Below are positions 40,064 to 41,843 of a stretch of 41,843 nucleotides of DNA, piece after piece (within the stretch, counting starts at the first letter, position 1; every line of letters starts with the position of its first letter). Under the pieces are notes generated by a model. That model ran no database searches and had not been told where the DNA came from. It was given only the letters and a program-made list of their open reading frames with translations. This DNA is from a virus: IMG/VR virus record IMGVR_UViG_3300027896_000089, positions 1-41,843 of that record; one strand, 5' to 3'. Position numbers and translations under genes: made by a program.

Positions 40064-40338
40064 GTCGGAACCGAATCAATAGATGCTTTAGCCTTGTCAG
40101 TAATTGGAATGATCTCAATTACCTCGGTAAGCAAAACTTCATCAACTGCAACCGGAAACTTACATTTTTCAGGCTTACTTGTGCCATCTGTTGCGAGTTG
40201 CGATAACGTCGCAGCACCGTACCAATAATAAATCCGCCGTGCATTGGTGAGCTTTGCGGATTTTCCTTCCAGTGTTTCAATAGTTCCAGCAAATACACCC
40301 GCTGAATACGTTCTAACCATGCAATAACGACCAATCAT
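40051..40338 (-). CDS. DUF6948-like phage protein
   Basis: A 95-residue protein with the pattern RTYSAGVFAGTIETLEGKSA, LTNARRIYYWYGAATLSQLA and a C-terminal EIIPITDKAKASIDSVPTWK. This matches the small phage DUF6948 family. It is the first gene after the strong leftward promoter at 40467-40495 and is preceded by a CGGGAG ribosome-binding site. Function is unknown. Confidence 0.85.
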   Translation of the reverse strand: MIGRYCMVRTYSAGVFAGTIETLEGKSAKLTNARRIYYWYGAATLSQLATDGTSKPEKCKFPVAVDEVLLTEVIEIIPITDKAKASIDSVPTWKA

Positions 40339-40364
40339 TTTTTAAACTCCCGCTCTTGTGAAAC

Positions 40365-40408
40365 ACCCTCGGAATGAAGGCGCTTTAAAAGAGCTATTCT
40401 GCGAGGGT
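40365..40408 (-). other. Leader hairpin of the leftward operon
   Basis: ACCCTCG (40365-40371) pairs with CGAGGGT (40402-40408) in the 5' leader, between the promoter and the ATG at 40338. It may be a leader element that affects elongation or stability. Confidence 0.4.
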
Positions 40409-40466
40409 CTGTGTCTCTCGACGTCCTGCAATCCTTCGACGGGGATTTTCCGTTTCATTGGATGTT

Positions 40467-40495
40467 ATTATTCGCCTCAAGCGAATTAATGTCAA
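40467..40495 (-). promoter_or_regulatory. Strong leftward promoter (PL-like)
   Basis: On the minus strand a consensus TTGACA (40495-40490) is followed after 17 bases by AATAAT (40472-40467). It reads toward the DUF6948-like gene. Confidence 0.8.
40470..40486. promoter_or_regulatory. Operator within the leftward promoter
   Basis: The inverted repeat ATTCGC-CTCAA-GCGAAT fills the spacer between -35 and -10. A further GCGAAT half-site is at 40505-40510. The sequence differs from the operator at 421-435, so another repressor may bind it. Confidence 0.6.
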
Positions 40496-40583
40496 TAGCT
40501 AATAGCGAATTTTTTAAACAAAATAACACCTAACCCACAAGTGATTGATTAATTTAGGGATTTATTTTTCGATAGGCGTAAAA

Positions 40584-40604
40584 AAACCGCAGTTAAGCGG
40601 TTTG
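40584..40604 (-). terminator. Rho-independent terminator after the Panacea pair
   Basis: AAACCGC and GCGGTTT form a seven-base stem with a six-base loop, followed on the minus strand by a T run. It terminates the toxin-antitoxin operon. Confidence 0.8.
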
Positions 40605-40624
40605 GTGGGGGATTTGGGTGGGTA

Positions 40625-41038
40625 TTAGTGTTTGTAAGCGCTGAAATTATGATCGAACCACAAAACATAAAATATATTATGCACTCTGTAGCCAATCATT
40701 GGCTTTTTACCATGAAATCTAAAGACTAGAAAATCTGAAAGGTCATCTTTTACAAAGGCAGGAATGGGAGGATTTATAGACTTACGAGTTATTTTCTCTG
40801 TGCCTAAGCCATGTCTTGGTAAGTTTTTTATATCCGACCATAGCAAAGATTTTCTCTTAAATATTGATTCAGAAAATTGAGCTTTATGCTCTTGGTCTAG
40901 CGATGAAAAGCAATAAGATCCTAGCTGAACTCGCTCAAGAGAGAATATAACTGGAAGATCGTCATAATTAATGGCGTTGGTAGGGCTTATATTGTGCTTG
41001 CTCTTAAAGCCACTCTTAGCCTTTATCTTCCCGCTCAT
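40625..41038 (-). CDS. Putative toxin paired with a Panacea antitoxin
   Basis: This 137-residue basic protein starts one base into the stop of the upstream gene (TAATG). It has LPVIFSLERVQLGSYCFSSL and a C-terminal FLVFRFHGKKPMIGYRVHNI, FYVLWFDHNFSAYKH segment. The order antitoxin then toxin, the coupling and an own terminator match Panacea (PanA/PanT) modules. The C-terminal pattern resembles small toxin/nuclease families, but no catalytic residue is certain. Confidence 0.6.
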   Translation of the reverse strand: MSGKIKAKSGFKSKHNISPTNAINYDDLPVIFSLERVQLGSYCFSSLDQEHKAQFSESIFKRKSLLWSDIKNLPRHGLGTEKITRKSINPPIPAFVKDDLSDFLVFRFHGKKPMIGYRVHNIFYVLWFDHNFSAYKH

Positions 41039-41484
41039 TATTTAAGCTGAGTTTTATAAAATTCCATCATTGAGTTCTTATCAATCACTCCGGCATAAGC
41101 CTCTTTACTTAGCCAGGGCGCTTCACTATGCGTCATATTTCTCAATTTCCATGCACTATACTGACCAAACACGTCATTTATTTCATTTAATAACTCTAAT
41201 TGATCTGGGTTAAATAGCTCTGGATTAAAGTCAGACGTTAGTGGAATTGGTGATGATTTATAGTACTTATATTTATGATAGATCTCAGGACATACTGGGC
41301 CATGAGTCCACGCCTCAAAATCCTCGTCAAAAAAAGGTAGCTCATAAATAGCTAAATGAAAGGCTTGGGCATAATAGATTAATTTCTGTAATTTCAAGTT
41401 AGAAATATCAGAGTCGTCCCTATCATTGGTATCTGATAAGAAGTAATTAACTATGTGCTGTATGCCTATCATCTTAATCTCCAT
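41038..41484 (-). CDS. Panacea-domain (SocA/GepA-like, DUF4065) antitoxin
   Basis: The 148-residue protein has the DUF4065/Panacea signature: NLKLQKLIYYAQAFHLAIYE, DEDFEAWTHGPVCPEIYHKY, and a DVFGQYSAWKLRNMTHSEAP segment. These proteins act as antitoxins to varied toxins (PanA) or as proteolysis adaptors such as SocA. It is the first gene of a bicistronic unit with an inverted repeat upstream. Confidence 0.88.
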   Translation of the reverse strand: MEIKMIGIQHIVNYFLSDTNDRDDSDISNLKLQKLIYYAQAFHLAIYELPFFDEDFEAWTHGPVCPEIYHKYKYYKSSPIPLTSDFNPELFNPDQLELLNEINDVFGQYSAWKLRNMTHSEAPWLSKEAYAGVIDKNSMMEFYKTQLK

Positions 41485-41491
41485 AACTACG

Positions 41492-41504
41492 GCTGTTAAT
41501 CAGC
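41492..41504. promoter_or_regulatory. Inverted repeat upstream of the Panacea gene
   Basis: GCTG-TTAAT-CAGC lies eight bases before the antitoxin ATG. AACTACGG occurs at 41485-41492 and 41536-41543 around it. It could be an autoregulatory operator. Confidence 0.4.
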
Positions 41505-41545
41505 TCTTATATATCTAGTATAACCTAATCATATCAACTACGGAA

Positions 41546-41827
41546 TCAATCATCCTTTCGCCTGGTGTAAGCCAATACGTCATTAAAGCTCATGTTTTTA
41601 GTGTGATCGACAGCGGTTGCGCAAGGTGGCTCGCAGTAACACTCGTTGTCCCTACATTTTGTTTTTACCATTTCGACATAACGCTTATTGGCTTCGACTT
41701 CTTCTGCATGTCTTTCCATCACACAACGATCCTGTTCTGTTGCCAGCTCATCTAAAAACCGTCTTCGCTCGAGGTTCCCTTCTTTTATCAGACGATCAGT
41801 CACCCTGCGGTCTATAGCCAAGTTCAC
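41546..41827 (-). CDS. Hypothetical protein at the contig edge, 5' end uncertain
   Basis: The frame encodes 93 residues from the GTG at 41827, but the 5' side is a C homopolymer and stays open. It is charged and helical (RRFLDELATEQDRCVMERHA, EEVEANKRYVEMVKTKCR) followed by CYCEPPCATAV. No ribosome-binding site is visible. If the two contig ends join, this could be the C-terminal part of the CI-like protein. No family is recognised. Confidence 0.5.
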   Translation of the reverse strand: MNLAIDRRVTDRLIKEGNLERRRFLDELATEQDRCVMERHAEEVEANKRYVEMVKTKCRDNECYCEPPCATAVDHTKNMSFNDVLAYTRRKDD

Positions 41828-41843
41828 CCCCCCCCCCCCCCCC
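41827..41843. repeat. Poly-C run at the contig end
   Basis: Seventeen Cs end the window, and five Cs begin it. A poly-C run at a contig edge is typical of read or assembly artefacts and probably does not reflect the true sequence length. Confidence 0.9.

Noticed and set aside
39824-40228. Plus-strand frame of Gly-Thr-Val repeats across the hexamer array
   Set aside because: A hexamer array without stops is open in most frames. The minus-strand DUF6948-like gene overlaps its non-repeat part and is clearly real.

Overview
The window is the nearly complete, non-integrated genome of a temperate, T7-like (short-tailed) phage whose head and tail genes resemble those of Bordetella phage BPP-1. The virion genes are a podovirus set: TerS, TerL, a gp8-type portal, a Bbp19-like protein, scaffold, capsid, a Bbp16-like cement protein, gp11 and gp12 tail tube proteins, and gp13 to gp16-like internal virion proteins. 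A tyrosine integrase, an excisionase-like gene and an intact attP lie in the middle of the window, so this is the phage form and not a prophage with flanks. The attP core matches the 3' half of a bacterial tRNA-Lys gene. A proteobacterial host, probably gammaproteobacterial, is likely but this is inference.

Layout: positions 1-488 hold a leftward CI-like repressor cut off by the window edge, an operator/promoter region and a rightward Cro. Positions 488-7260 are a rightward early/accessory operon: Cro, small unknowns, a structured non-coding stretch, a DUF3102-like protein, an SF2 helicase, a gutted cytosine methyltransferase, NinB, zinc-knuckle proteins, a YbcO-like nuclease, RusA and tiny membrane proteins. 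Positions 7300-14693 carry packaging and head genes and end at a strong terminator. Positions 14750-15629 carry holin-like and spanin genes. Positions 15631-31040 carry tail fibre, tail tube and ejection proteins, with a 2OG-oxygenase/cupin pair among them. Positions 31043-31486 encode an endolysin.

The other arm is leftward. It contains a probable Panacea-type toxin-antitoxin pair (41484-40625), a consensus promoter driving a short operon that ends in a glycine-alternating repeat protein (40338-39836), a 550-base gene-free leader, and a recombination/integration operon of small membrane proteins, RecT, a YqaJ exonuclease, SSB, unknown small proteins, an Xis-like protein and integrase (39188-32136).

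The most notable observation is a dismantled diversity-generating retroelement (DGR). The tail protein at 16476-17657 has an Mtd-like N-terminus and a C-terminal variable repeat full of codons that look like mutated AAY codons. A GAAA-loop hairpin follows its stop codon at once. The next approximately 57 codons encode only the C-terminal tail of a Brt-type reverse transcriptase, without a start codon. The template repeat, avd and the rest of the reverse transcriptase are absent from this window.

Other points are a methyltransferase reduced to its two ends, a toxin-like nuclease domain inside an internal virion protein, a 34-unit phase-locked hexamer array encoding Gly-Ser/Tyr/Asp dipeptides, and contig ends made of C homopolymer. 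If the C run is really five bases, the two ends join into one reading frame.
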